This document shows positions 24,580-34,685 of a stretch of 64,000 nucleotides of DNA, one piece after another. Each line of letters starts with the position of its first letter. Within the stretch, counting starts at the first letter, position 1. The notes below the pieces were generated by a model. That model was not told where the DNA came from. It did not search any database and saw nothing but the letters and a program-made list of their open reading frames with translations. This stretch comes from Dipteronia dyeriana. Taxonomy: Eukaryota > Streptophyta > Magnoliopsida > Sapindales > Sapindaceae. The stretch is from positions 59,930,597 to 59,994,596 of the forward strand of contig CM065303.1 in the NCBI GenBank assembly GCA_032871835.1, in the 5' to 3' direction. The translations under genes and the position numbers were made by a program.

Positions 24580-24780
24580 ACCTTTTAGCAGATCCGGTAG
24601 TGCATATTCCTTCCACATAAGTGATGAGGGGTTCAAATCCCACAATGCATATTTTACAAACATGTGTAGAGAGTTTTCTTCTCAGATTGTGGGAGTAGAT
24701 ATCCGGACCGTACATGTATTGTTAGATCTCAATAGATCCTGACCCGACCATGTTATTGTAATAGTTTTTATAATACTTTA
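24580..24780 (+). mobile_element. Probable tRNA-derived SINE
   Basis: An RNA polymerase III A box, TAGCAGATCCGG (24586-24597, 11 of 12 consensus positions), and a perfect B box, GGTTCAAATCC (24630-24640), are 32 nt apart, as in tRNA genes and SINEs. The sequence after the B box does not continue as a tRNA, so a SINE is more likely than a tRNA gene. I could not define the 3' end. Confidence 0.6.
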
Positions 24781-25536
24781 AAAAAAGAGTGGGATTTTTT
24801 TTATATTCATTTTTGAAATATATATTGAGAGTGAAGCATTCACATGTACCAACCTCATATTATCTTCTTCTCGAACAAACGCATTGACGTGACAATTAAA
24901 AAAATATTTAATGTTATGAACAGTATTACACCAAATTTTGGATATATTGTACATTCAACACCAAATTTTTGTTTTTGGAAATGTAATTAACACCGAATTG
25001 GCATTGGGTTAGAGATGCTCTAAGTATATAATCGACCCGATAAAAGATGTCTTAACGACGCAACTACCCTATTGAATATTTTGGATAGTGTTCTAGTAAA
25101 CGTTAGACACTAGTCGGACGGTAGCCCAATGCTTAGAGCCTAGACGGTGCCTAGGTGGCTGAAAATTTATTTTATTTTTTTAATTATTTTTCCTATGTAC
25201 AAAACAAATATTCAATCTCTTCAATAAATAAATAAACCAATATTTAAAATTTAAATAATATAACTAGGATATAAAAATGACCTTGACTCTACCTAAATGA
25301 TTAATTAACAAAATCATCTAACAAAGTGACCAAATCGCTTTTTTTTTATACGCCGGCTAATACATGCAATTTTGTCTTAATGAGGATGGCCGGGGTGCGT
25401 CAAGTGCCTAGGCGTATTTGTTCAAACACTTGTTTTTTATATTTCATCCCTCAATATCCGAATCAATTGTAATAATTTGAAAAGTACAAGTTTAGTTTTT
25501 TTTTATTAAGTTTTTAAATCTTTACAAAAGAAGTCC
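24781..25536. other. Intergenic DNA upstream of the O-methyltransferase
   Basis: AT-rich sequence. The segment ending near 25026 (GGGTTAGAGATGCTCTAAG) resembles the conserved end of a common plant hAT MITE, and GCCTAGG motifs occur near 25147 and 25407. No gene seen. Confidence 0.35.
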
Positions 25537-25543
25537 TATAAAT
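25537..25543 (+). promoter_or_regulatory. TATA box of the O-methyltransferase gene
   Basis: TATAAAT lies 68 nt upstream of the ATG at 25611, so a start site around 25570 would leave a short 5' UTR of about 40 nt. Confidence 0.6.
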
Positions 25544-27322
25544 GCACCCATGCAAGCCTCATTGCATTCCGCAAAAAGATAAACAAGAATTCCACCAACA
25601 AATTGCAAATATGGATTCTTCGGTGGAAAACCAAACACAAACCAGAAAAGAAGACGAAGATGAAGGCGGGACATATTCATATGCCATGCAACTTTCAATG
25701 AGCATAGTTCTGCCCATGGCCTTGCACACTGCAACAGAGCTTGGCGTTTTTGGGATCATAGCCAAAGCTGGTCCGGGCGCGAAGCTATCTGCTTCAGAGA
25801 TTGCAGCAAAATTACCCACCACAAACCAGGCGGATGCAGCCGCCATGTTGGACCGGATCCTGAGGCTGCTGGTCAACCACTGTGTGCTTAGTTGTTCTGT
25901 TGTTGGTGGAGATCAAAGGTTGTACAGTCTTGCTCCTGTGTCAAAATACTTTGTCTCCAACCAAGATGGTGTCTCATTGTGTCCCATATTGTCTTTGGAT
26001 CGGGACAAGGTCTTCATCAAGAGTTGGTTTGTTTGCATCTTCTTCTTCTTGTCTATTTTAGCTCAGAAGTGACAAAATAACCCTCTATTTTGTTTTAAAA
26101 TATTTGATTTTGGGTCACCGGCAGTCTGGCATATAACATTGATCTCTTTTTTTTATAAGAAATTTATTAAGGGCTTTTTTGTCTAAGAATTGGAAAGTTT
26201 GACAAATATAATAGTTTTTGTTGGAAATTGATAAATTTAATATTTTATAAAAAGTTTTTGACTATTTCCGCATAATATAGGGTAATTAATCTTATCTCAA
26301 CTTTATAGGTTTGAATTGAAAAATGCAATTCTTGAAGGAGGAATACCATTTAATAACATCTATGGAATGCACTTGTATGAGTACCTTGGCACAGACACCA
26401 GATTGAATCAAGTTTTCAACCACGCAATGTTTAATCACACACCATTGTTATGAAGAGAATCCTCAACTATTACAAGGGTTTTGAGCAGTTTAATCAACTT
26501 GTGGATGTTGGTGGTGGCTTGGGAGTCACACTTGATACAATCACTTCAAAATACCCACATATCAAGGGTATCAACTTTGATTTGCCTCATGTTATACAAC
26601 AAGTTCCATCCTTCACGGGTAAAGATTCCGTCTACCGATAAAATCGTATCTGACTTAAATCTAGATCGACTACTATTCAACAATCTTTTGTTATCCTGTG
26701 CTACTGATGATATTTTAAAGAAGTTTTATAGATAAAATCATTTTGTTTCAAATTTAACTTATGTTAAGATTCAATACTTAAAACTTGAAGTGTAGATTTT
26801 AAAAATAACATTAATTTTGTTTTACCAAGAAAACATTAATAAGATAGCTAGGCATGCCGAGAGGCAAATCCATCTTCCTTAAATTTAGACTGTGTGCCCT
26901 AGACCTCCAAGTTGCTTTTGCTACGGGGGTCCAATATATAATCTTGTAAGTTATGCATTAATATACAAATTTAAATTCAAAATGTATTATTAATTGAATC
27001 TTTTTTTCAGAACTTAGACGTACATAGTAAAATTTTATTGGACAATATATAAATAACGTGATACTGTTTAATCTTTGTTTTGTTTCATCTTTAAAAAGGA
27101 CAGAGTTCATTAATTTCTTGAAATTCATGTTACAGGTGTGGAACATGTCTGTGGAGATATGTTTGAAACGATTCCACATGGGGATGCCATTTTGATGAAG
27201 GTTAGCTGTGAATTTTTACATTAAAAACTTGTTGTTCTACGATTGAGCTTTTACACACATGAATTACATAGTTGCAGAGATAATTACGAGTGTGAGAATT
27301 ATTTTATTGTAATTTTTAATTT

Positions 27323-29053
27323 GGGTTAATAGCACTGATGTCCCCTAAACTCATAGTTCAGTTGTATAGTGATCATGAATTTTTTTTCTTGGCACTTAAC
27401 CCCCTGAACTTTCATTTATTGGCAAAAGCTGACGGAAGAGAAACGGGCGTTAAAGAAAAACTACACTTTCATGCCTTGATTATATGAATAATTATATTAA
27501 AACTGAAAAAATATAATAATATTACTCAAACACCCTTTGACCTGTTTGACTTATATCCAAATAATAATAATAATAATAATTATTATTTATAAAATACATA
27601 ATAATAATAATAAACTTTTAAAATAATAATAATAAAAAATTTAAAAATAATATTATTAATAATATTAATTATTATTATTTTTTAAAAATAAAAATAATAT
27701 TAATTAATTAATTATTTATTATTTTGTTGATTTGTGGAGATCCAGTCAAAAACAATTCTAAACTTTGGATTTTGGAACAAACCCAGGACCCAAATTCGAT
27801 CACCAGATTCAACATCACCTTCAATGAACCAAAAATCCATCAATCACCAACCCCAAATCCAAACCCAAAATCGATCACCAGATTCAACATCACCCCCACC
27901 AGATTCAACATCACCTCCACTACAAATCCACTCATCACCATTCACAAAATCCAGCCACCACACAACAACTCACTCCAAACCCAAACCTAAATTGAAATCA
28001 ACCATGGCCACCACCTCCAGTATCATTTGTACACGAATTTTCATCAAGCACATGTCCATCTTCTACTATTTTAAACTCAAATCACTTCCATATGCTTCAA
28101 TTTTTTTTAATTAAATCCCAAAAAAAGAAAATTAAACACCCTTTCTTCATGAATCTTAATCCGATTCCCACACAAAAATTTTATGGAATAGCAAATCTAT
28201 ACACAAAAAATCAGGAAGAATATTGATGAAGATCGTGAAGCCATAGAAAGTCGATGACGAAAATTTTCTAGGTTGGTCGATAGTCGGTGGTGGTGGTGAT
28301 GAGACGGCCATGATGCGGTGGCGATGGGGGAGAAAGACGAATCGGGTTTGGGGAAAAGGGTGGGATTGTAGGCAGCCTCGAACGGTGGTGGTGTTGGTGA
28401 TGAGACGGTCGTGATGCGATGACGGTGGAGGTGGAGGAGAAAGACGAATCAGGTTTGGGGAAAATGGTGGGATTGTAGGCAGCCTTGATCGGTGGTGGTA
28501 GTGGTGGTGAGACGGCCGTGATACGATGGCGGTGGGGGAGAAAGACGAATCGGGGAGAGAGATTGGGAATGGAGGCAACGTGTTTGAGAAAAAGAGATTG
28601 GGGAGAGAGATTAGTAGAGATTAGGGCTGGCAAAATTTAAAAGAGATTATTATTATTATTATTATTATTATTAATTCAAGTTTATTATAAATATTATTAT
28701 TATTATTATTATTTAAAGTTTATTATAATAATAATAATAATTATTATTTTAAAAGTTTTTATTATTAATAATTTTTTTTTTAAAATAATTAATATTAATA
28801 TTTTTTTTTATTTTTTGGATATAAGTCAAATAAGTCAAAGGGTGTTTGAGTAATATTATTATATTTTTTCAGTTTTAATACAATTATTCATATAATCTGG
28901 GTATGAAAGTGTAATTTTTCTTTATCGCCTGTTTCTCTTTTGTCAACTTTTGCCAATAAATGAAAGTTCAGAGGGTTAAGTGCCAAGAAAAAAATTTCAT
29001 GAGACACTATGCAACTGCGCTATAAGTTTAGGGGGCATCGGTGCTATTAACCC
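27323..29053. mobile_element. Mutator-like element 1, in intron 3 of the O-methyltransferase
   Basis: The ends GGGTTAATAGCAC (27323) and GTGCTATTAACCC (29053) start inverted repeats of about 236 bp (27323-27558 and 28817-29053), similar by eye at close to nine positions in ten. A perfect 9-bp target duplication TTTTAATTT flanks them (27314-27322 and 29054-29062), as expected for the Mutator superfamily. Inside each repeat lies an (AAT)n/(ATT)n tract that extends the fold-back to about 400 bp per arm. The core (27726-28630) has no transposase; its left half is C-rich and its right half G-rich. Being intronic, it should be removed by splicing if transcription passes through. Confidence 0.9.
28330..28560 (+). 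repeat. About 105-bp G-rich tandem repeat inside Mutator-like element 1
   Basis: Units starting GAGAAAGACGAATC begin at 28330, 28437 and 28538 (spacings 107 and 101 bp), the last one partial. They contain GGTGGTGGT runs. Open frames on the minus strand here are repeat artefacts. Confidence 0.8.
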
Positions 29054-29691
29054 TTTTAATTTTTAAATTCTTGATTTTTATAGACTTCAATCTAATGAGT
29101 AATGACTAAAAAATTAGCCATGCAACGTCTATATAGAACATATAAGATTAGTTTGATCAAATATGAAATTAATAAAATTCAACAAATGATGAAAATGTCT
29201 GCAGTGGATACTTCATAATTGGGAGGATGAACATTGCTTGAAGTTGTTAAAGAATTGTTACAAAGCTACTCCAGAGACCGGAAAAGTTGTAGTTATTGAT
29301 ACAGTTGTTCCGATAGCCCCGGAGATCAACAATTCGGCTAGAGCAATCTCTCTTATGGATGTACAGATGTTGCTCCAACTTCCAGGAGGAAAGGAGAGAA
29401 CCCAAGAAGAATACAAGACATTGGCAACTGGAGCTGGATTTAAAGGTGTCAACTTTGAATGTGTTGTATGTGATTTATCTATCATGGAATTCTATAAGTA
29501 AATTGTATCCATATGGTTCAAATAATTAGGAGTCGATATCCAGATCGTACGATCTTTATGGTACCCCATCTTCCCATTTATTTCACAAGAATCATAGGAA
29601 TAAGTTGTTAAGAGAATAGAGGCACCTCATATTGCATGTAAAACAAGTTTTAACTATTTTACAGGATTTGTATGGTTATTAATTTTTATTT

Positions 29692-30610
29692 GTGATATTA
29701 TTGATTTAGTCCCTATGTTTTTTTGAAATGCCTATTTGTTACTCACTAATCCATTTTTTACTGAATTGGACAATATGTTTTTAAAAACCACTTATTTTGA
29801 TCATTATGTGAGTCAACGATTAGTCAAAGTAAACAATTTTAAGGGTATTTTTGTCCTTACACAATAATATGTCACGTGTCAACACACAAATAAATAGAAT
29901 ATATATACAGGGTTAAAGTCATTATTTTTTTTTTAAAAAATATTTTACAAAAAAAAAAGTGGATTTCCACCATCCATTTGAGATGATGGACGGTGGAGAT
30001 CCAATTTGGATCTCCATCAGCCGAGCCAGGCCGCCGCCACCAAACCCAACACCAGCACCGGTGCACCAACAAGCCTAGCCCAGAACACACCATCATCACC
30101 ACCGAAAACCTCCTTAAACCACCATAAAACACAGATCTTATCATCTCTATCCTAAAAATCTTCATCTCCATCTCATCATCCACACCCTCCTCTCCCAAAT
30201 TACAGAACACCCATATCTTATTCTTCTTTTACTTCAATCATTATCAACATTTTTCACTCAATCATCAACAAAAACATTATCTTCTTCATTTTAAAACAAA
30301 AACATAAAAACCCATAATCCTCATTAGATCTCCACCCACCAAGCTAACAAAAAAATCTCAAACTAAAACTCAAAATCACATCACCATCACCAACAAAAAA
30401 AGAAAAACAAAACGCAACAAACAACTTCATTCCACCATCAGATTTCTTACCAAACCCTAGCAAATAATTTCATCATCATCCATATCTCCTAAACCTTAGC
30501 CTCTCACAAATACACCACCACCCACACCATCAAACACCTCCATTGTCAAGATCTGAGTTTGGTATGAGTCAAAGATCTCGATGTCATCAAAGATCTGAGT
30601 CTAAGATGAA

Positions 30611-30645
<35 letters not shown>

Positions 30646-31817
30646 ACGCAGTGGAAAACACTAAAGAAATAGACCGACATATAATTTTTATGAAAACTGA
30701 AATCCACCAGAAAATAGAGAGAATACTTCTGAAATTTTATTGAATAAAAATGCTAATGAGCCCTTTCGGCTTATAAGGAAATTTAAAGCGATTAAACTCT
30801 AGCCTGAATCCTTTTTGGACAAGAAACATGATTATATATCAAAAGCTGCAAAAAATAGCAAAAACTGTCAAAAATAACGAAATTACAAAAGTTGCGAAAA
30901 TAAAAGATACTAACGACCCTAAATAAGCCAGAATTGAGGGTAGATGATTCTGACTTGTCAAAGTCAACTTAAGATTAAAAATGAAAGTTTTCTAAAAAGG
31001 AAAAATTACAATTTCGGAGCCTAAATGATGGAATTGGGCTGAAAAATGACGTGCGTTACCGCCATAGGCTATGACTTGAAAAGATATCTTCGATCCGCTT
31101 CAAGAGAAGTCACTTAGCCTTGAATTTAGGATGGTCCCTCAAAGCCATGTAAGAGTCAACTATCTGTTCTACATCTCTCTCTCTCTCTCTCCTCATCTAT
31201 CTCTCTGACCGTGATAAGCTTGTAACCTGGTGACAACAACGGTCCACATGGTACTAGATTCTTCACTCCCCGTTTCGATTCCTCTTCTTCATCTTCAGTC
31301 TCTGAACCTCCATGGCAGTCTCACTTTTCAAGGTTTTTTTTTGTTCTGGGTTTCATGTTGGTTTAGATTTTTTTTCTTATTAAATTAATATTTGTGTTGT
31401 AGATATTTGTGGTGTTAAATTAATGTAGATATCATGATATTTGGGTGTTTGATTTAATGGTGGAAGATGATGATGATGCACGATGCGGTGGTGATGTTTG
31501 ATATGTAGATGTTTGAGTTTGGTCTGATGATGATGACTGATGCTTGATGTGATAATGATAAGGTAGCTATTTGTTTAAATTTTATTCTTTTTTTCTCAAA
31601 AGAAAAATTAAATTTATCATTTTTTATTAAAAGAAATTAAATGGTAAGGGCTAAAGAAGTCATTTTATTTTTTCTGTGACCGTTGATCATCAAAATTCTA
31701 GTCAGAGGAATCAAAATGAGTGGTTTTTAAAAATATAGGACTCAATCCATTAAAAAATGAATAAATGAATAAAAAATAGACATTTAAAAAAATTAGGAAC
31801 TAAATCAATAATATCCC
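29692..31817. mobile_element. Mutator-like element 2
   Basis: The left end GTGATATTATTGATTTAG (29692) and right end CTAAATCAATAATATCCC (31817) start inverted repeats of about 170 bp (29692 to about 29860, and about 31645 to 31817) with moderate divergence. A perfect 9-bp duplication TTTTTATTT flanks them (29683-29691, 31818-31826). The core contains a C-rich left part (about 29990-30540), two CT microsatellites and a G-rich right part (about 31440-31560). No transposase was seen. It sits 190 bp downstream of the O-methyltransferase stop codon. Confidence 0.85.
30614..30643 (+). repeat. (CT)n microsatellite
   Basis: Thirty bases of alternating T and C. A second CT tract lies at 31174-31191. 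The roughly 530 bp between them differ in composition and look like an inserted segment of unknown type, possibly an LTR-like sequence. Confidence 0.9.
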
Positions 31818-31960
31818 TTTTTATTTTTATTTTTATTTTTCAAATGTTATCAATTTTCTTTTAAACACATTAGTGATTGGACTGGGTTGGAATAATGTAC
31901 CCTTCAAATTAACTGTAACAGTTGAAAAAAAGGGATTTAGGCAGCAAGAAAAAAGAAAAA

Positions 31961-32062
31961 AAAATGGATCATTTCTCGATTAATTTGTACGTGTCATCCT
32001 TGTGCAGGGCCATGCTAATCTTCTGTTTATCATTCCAATTTGTTGGATGTCTCCTAAGAGAA
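31961..32062 (-). pseudogene. U6 snRNA gene copy, probably inactive
   Basis: The minus strand matches plant U6 over its full 102 nt. The 5' hairpin is retained in altered form (TCTC TTAG GAGA), followed by AGAAGATTAGCATGG, CAAGGATGACACG and ATCGAGAAATG, ending in a T run that would stop RNA polymerase III. The spliceosomal ACAGAGA box reads AAACAGA, two changes in an invariant motif, and one C is missing from the GGCCCC stretch. A TATA box and an upstream sequence element sit at the correct plant Pol III spacing, so this is a gene copy and not a reverse-transcribed one. It lies in arm A of the inverted duplication. Confidence 0.8.
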
Positions 32063-32086
32063 GGATGTTTGCTTACTGGACTCGGG

Positions 32087-32093
32087 TTATAAA
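32087..32093 (-). promoter_or_regulatory. TATA box of the U6 copy
   Basis: TTTATAA on the minus strand lies about 25-31 nt upstream of the U6 5' end, as in plant U6 genes. Confidence 0.75.
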
Positions 32094-32115
32094 GCTTTTA
32101 AGGATTGTTATTCAA

Positions 32116-32127
32116 GAAACGTGGGAC
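32116..32127 (-). promoter_or_regulatory. Upstream sequence element (USE) of the U6 copy
   Basis: GTCCCACGTTTC on the minus strand resembles the plant snRNA element RTCCCACATCG. It is separated from the TATA box by 22 nt, the spacing typical of Pol III (U6) genes as against Pol II snRNA genes. Confidence 0.75.
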
Positions 32128-32231
32128 TGTTCTACTTCCCAACAAATACAATAAACATAACAAGAAGTCTAACTTGTTTACAACTTTACATGATTCTTAC
32201 ATACAAAACCCTTTGATGGATCTCAACTCTA

Positions 32232-33661
32232 GGGAAAGCATCATTTTCACCATGATTTTTACCATATTGTTAAGATGAGAACAAGTTTTTCACCATATTA
32301 GCCGGTATTCCTCCTAAAATGGTAAAAATGTATAATATCCCATTTCTGTTACCTTTCCATCCAAAAAAGGTTTGACCATGGTCAAATGACCTTATTATCC
32401 TTAAAAATTATCAAAAAATTACCATTTAACCCTCTAGCTATTTATTAAATGAAAAACATAATAAAAAAAGATAAAAAAAATTTAAAACAAAAAAAAACGG
32501 ATCTCCACCATCCATCTTAAAAACAAAAAAATAAAAAAGATCTGGATCTCCACCAGATCTTATTTTTTATCAAAAAAATAAAATAAAATAAAAATTAAAC
32601 CATTCACCAAGCACACACTGATTCAGCTCATCTTCTCCAACACCATCTCAGAAATTAAAAGTAACAATTTTTTTTTTAAAAATTCTAGTGGATCTTTGGA
32701 CATTTAAAGAACCCATAATTAATCACACAATCCAAATCTCATTCAACTGATATGTATATCTCTCATTCAACCAGATAGGCATTTGAAGATAAAAAAAAAA
32801 AATCACAACTCAAATATATTAGAAACAACAAATTCTAAACCCTGAAATCCCCATTTCTTCAAACCCAAACCTAGAAATCTCTCTATCTTCAACCACCATC
32901 ATCAAAAACACCAAACCCAAATCTCGAAAACCCCACAATCATCACAAACCTAAAAATCACTAAATCCCACAATCTCTCATCCGTAACCAATATCAAACCC
33001 AAAAATCACCACCCCTTATCAGATTTTCAGAAACCCCACAATCATCACAAACCTAGAAATCAAACCACTGAAGTCAGTCAAGAACCCAAAATCAAAAGCA
33101 ACCATAAGCACCACCCTCAATCCAAACCTCTCACATCTTATCGCATCTGCATCTAATCTTCAACTCGCCTTGATCTCGATCTTGCATCTCATCGCATCTG
33201 CATATGTCTATTTTTCCTCTCCATCTTGATGGATTTGGTTGCTAGTGGTGGGTTTGTTTCTTGGATTTGGTAAGTTTATTCCTGGTTGGTGGTGGGTTTG
33301 TTTAGCGAGAGACGACTAGAGAGAAAGAAGGGAATTAGAGAGGCAAGAGAGATTGGTGGTGGTTGGAGATAGAGAGATTTTTGGGTTTGGGGAGAGAGAA
33401 CGATGAGAGAGAGAATTGTTTGGGGAGAGAGAGAGAATCGTTTGGGAAAGAGAGGATTCTTTTAGTTTTTATTTTTTAAATTATGTTTTTACAATATTGC
33501 CCTTTTAAATTTAATGGTCAACGTGATTTTGGATGGAAAAGGTCACAAAAGGGGGCATAATATACATTCTTTCCATTTCAGGGGGATTAACGACCAATAT
33601 GGTGAAAACCTGTCCCAGTCTTAACAATAGGGCAAAAGTCAAGGGGAATTGATATTTTCCC
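32232..33661. mobile_element. Mutator-like element 3
   Basis: The left end GGGAAAGCATCATTTTCACC (32232) and right end GGGGAATTGATATTTTCCC (33661) start inverted repeats of about 170 bp (to about 32405 and from about 33490) that share, for example, ACCATATTGTTAAGA and CTTTTCCATCC-type blocks. The target duplication is imperfect (CAACTCTA before, CAACTTTA after), so the ends are approximate. The core is C-rich on the left (32600-33130) and rich in GAGAGA on the right (33300-33470), like elements 1 and 2. It is inserted in arm A of the inverted duplication. Confidence 0.75.
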
Positions 33662-33854
33662 CAACTTTAAACAACTTGCTTATGGACAGTACACCACTGT
33701 CTCAATGAATAGCTAAAAAAATTCACAATTTTTCATTAAAAAAAATGATAATTGAATTTTAGAAGAAGAAGAAGTGCATTATATTTATACATTTTTGATG
33801 AAATGGAATGAAATTCATGCCACAACAGACAAGCTCACAGGCAGGCAAGACTTC

Positions 33855-34352
33855 ACTTTCACTCTTTGAGTAGTAGTCACACTATGACACACCATCTCTT
33901 GGTTTAGGCACAAAGTATACATGATTAAGATTTGATCACTTTTTTCTCTTTCATGCGAGTTGATGTTTTAATTACATTTGAAAAAAAGAATAGGAAAAAC
34001 GAGGTCAAGGAGAGGTTCCTAATTCCCGAGGTTGTGGTGTTTAATTACGTATATGGACACATGAACAACATCGCAGCTGGTGTTTTAATTATGTAGTTAA
34101 GATTTGATCACTTTTTTCTCTCTCATGCAAGTTGGTGTTTTAATTGCTTTAAAAAAAATCTAGGAAAAACAAAGTCAATGAGAGGATCATAACTCCCAAG
34201 GTTGTGGTGTTTAATTGTGTTTCAATCTCTAAAGCAGACAGCTTCGCGCTTGGACCAATTTCGGTTATGATCTCAAAAACGCAAAGCCCTATTGTTGTAT
34301 GAGGGAAATAGGCAGCAAAACTATGGTCATTGAAAGTTGTAGGGCTTGTGAA
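33855..34352 (-). pseudogene. O-methyltransferase exon-1 remnant in arm A
   Basis: The minus strand from 34352 to about 34195 matches the O-methyltransferase exon from the region coding YAMQLSMSIV to that coding SEIAAKLPTT, with shared stretches such as GGGCTTTGCGTTTTTGAGAT and GCGCGAAGCTGTCTG. It resumes at about 33920-33855 (ATACTTTGTGCCTAA), the region of SKYFV. Several stops and indels make it non-coding. Confidence 0.8.
33925..34222 (+). repeat. Direct duplication, 172-bp period, in arm A
   Basis: A segment of about 125 bp starting TTAAGATTTGATCACTTTTT occurs at 33925 and again at 34097, each ending in GGTTGTGGTGTTTAATT. It interrupts the exon-1 remnant of arm A and is not in arm B, so it arose after the inverted duplication. 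Confidence 0.85.
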
Positions 34353-34685
34353 TATGTTTCATAATAGACGAATAATATTTTGTTTGTTTTGTAATCCATT
34401 AAATAATTTAACAATATCGGATTCATTTTATAAGTTACTTATGGCAAATTAACAGTACTCAGGCATCCACATTGTGCTCTCAACATTCATGAAGCAAGTT
34501 GTTTAGTATGGATTTCCATTGAAGAATATTTTATGAATGATTCAAGTAAAACTAGTTGGGGACTTCTTGTTATGTTTTGTAATATTAGGTTTTAAGCAAG
34601 TTCTTATTAGGATTTGCTTTACAAGCAATATGAGGATGCTTTAATTTGACACTGACATAGTTTAATTTTACCTACCACAAAATAA

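Larger units (their letters stand above)
25611..29501 (+). pseudogene. COMT-type O-methyltransferase gene with one missing base in exon 2
   Basis: Four exons with GT-AG introns: 25611-26026, 26309-26618, 27136-27200, 29205-29501 (1088 nt). They match plant caffeate-type S-adenosylmethionine-dependent O-methyltransferases from end to end. Exon 1 holds the dimerisation domain (ALHTATELGVFGIIAKAGPG). Exon 2 holds the SAM-binding motif LVDVGGGLG and GINFDLPHV. Exons 3-4 hold CGDMF, the catalytic His in ILHNWEDEHC, and PGGKERTQEE with the second catalytic Glu; the ORF ends IMEFYK. The position of the first catalytic Glu (AEC in alfalfa COMT) is Asp here (VIDTVVP). In exon 2 the frame breaks at TTG-TTA-TGA (26444-26452): one base is missing just before the codons for [11 protein letters not shown]. 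With it, the length would be 362 residues, normal for the family. It is either a recent null allele or a sequence error. Intron 3 contains a Mutator-like element. A TATA box lies at 25537. Confidence 0.85.
31961..34360 (-). repeat. Arm A of a large inverted duplication (O-methyltransferase exon 1 - U6)
   Basis: Read on the minus strand from 34360 down, the order is: O-methyltransferase exon-1 remnant, then a unique stretch (about 33700-33850), then the U6 promoter and U6 gene. The same order occurs on the plus strand at 34680-36194. Shared blocks include AACACAATTAAACACCACAA, ATACTTTGTGCCTAA, ATTTCATTCCATTTCATCAA, TTCTAAAATTCAATTA and ACAAGAAGTCTAACTTGTTT. Arm A is lengthened by Mutator-like element 3 and by a 172-bp duplication. 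Confidence 0.8.

Noticed and set aside
24586..24660. tRNA gene
   Set aside because: A and B boxes are present, but the sequence cannot form the acceptor and anticodon stems; a SINE fits better.
27724..28633. Open frames of 87-140 codons rich in Pro, His and Ser
   Set aside because: Low-complexity sequence inside Mutator-like element 1; the frames follow C-rich or G-rich tandem repeats.
30644..31173. Solo LTR between two CT tracts
   Set aside because: The composition suggests an insertion, but no TG/CA ends or target duplication could be fixed.
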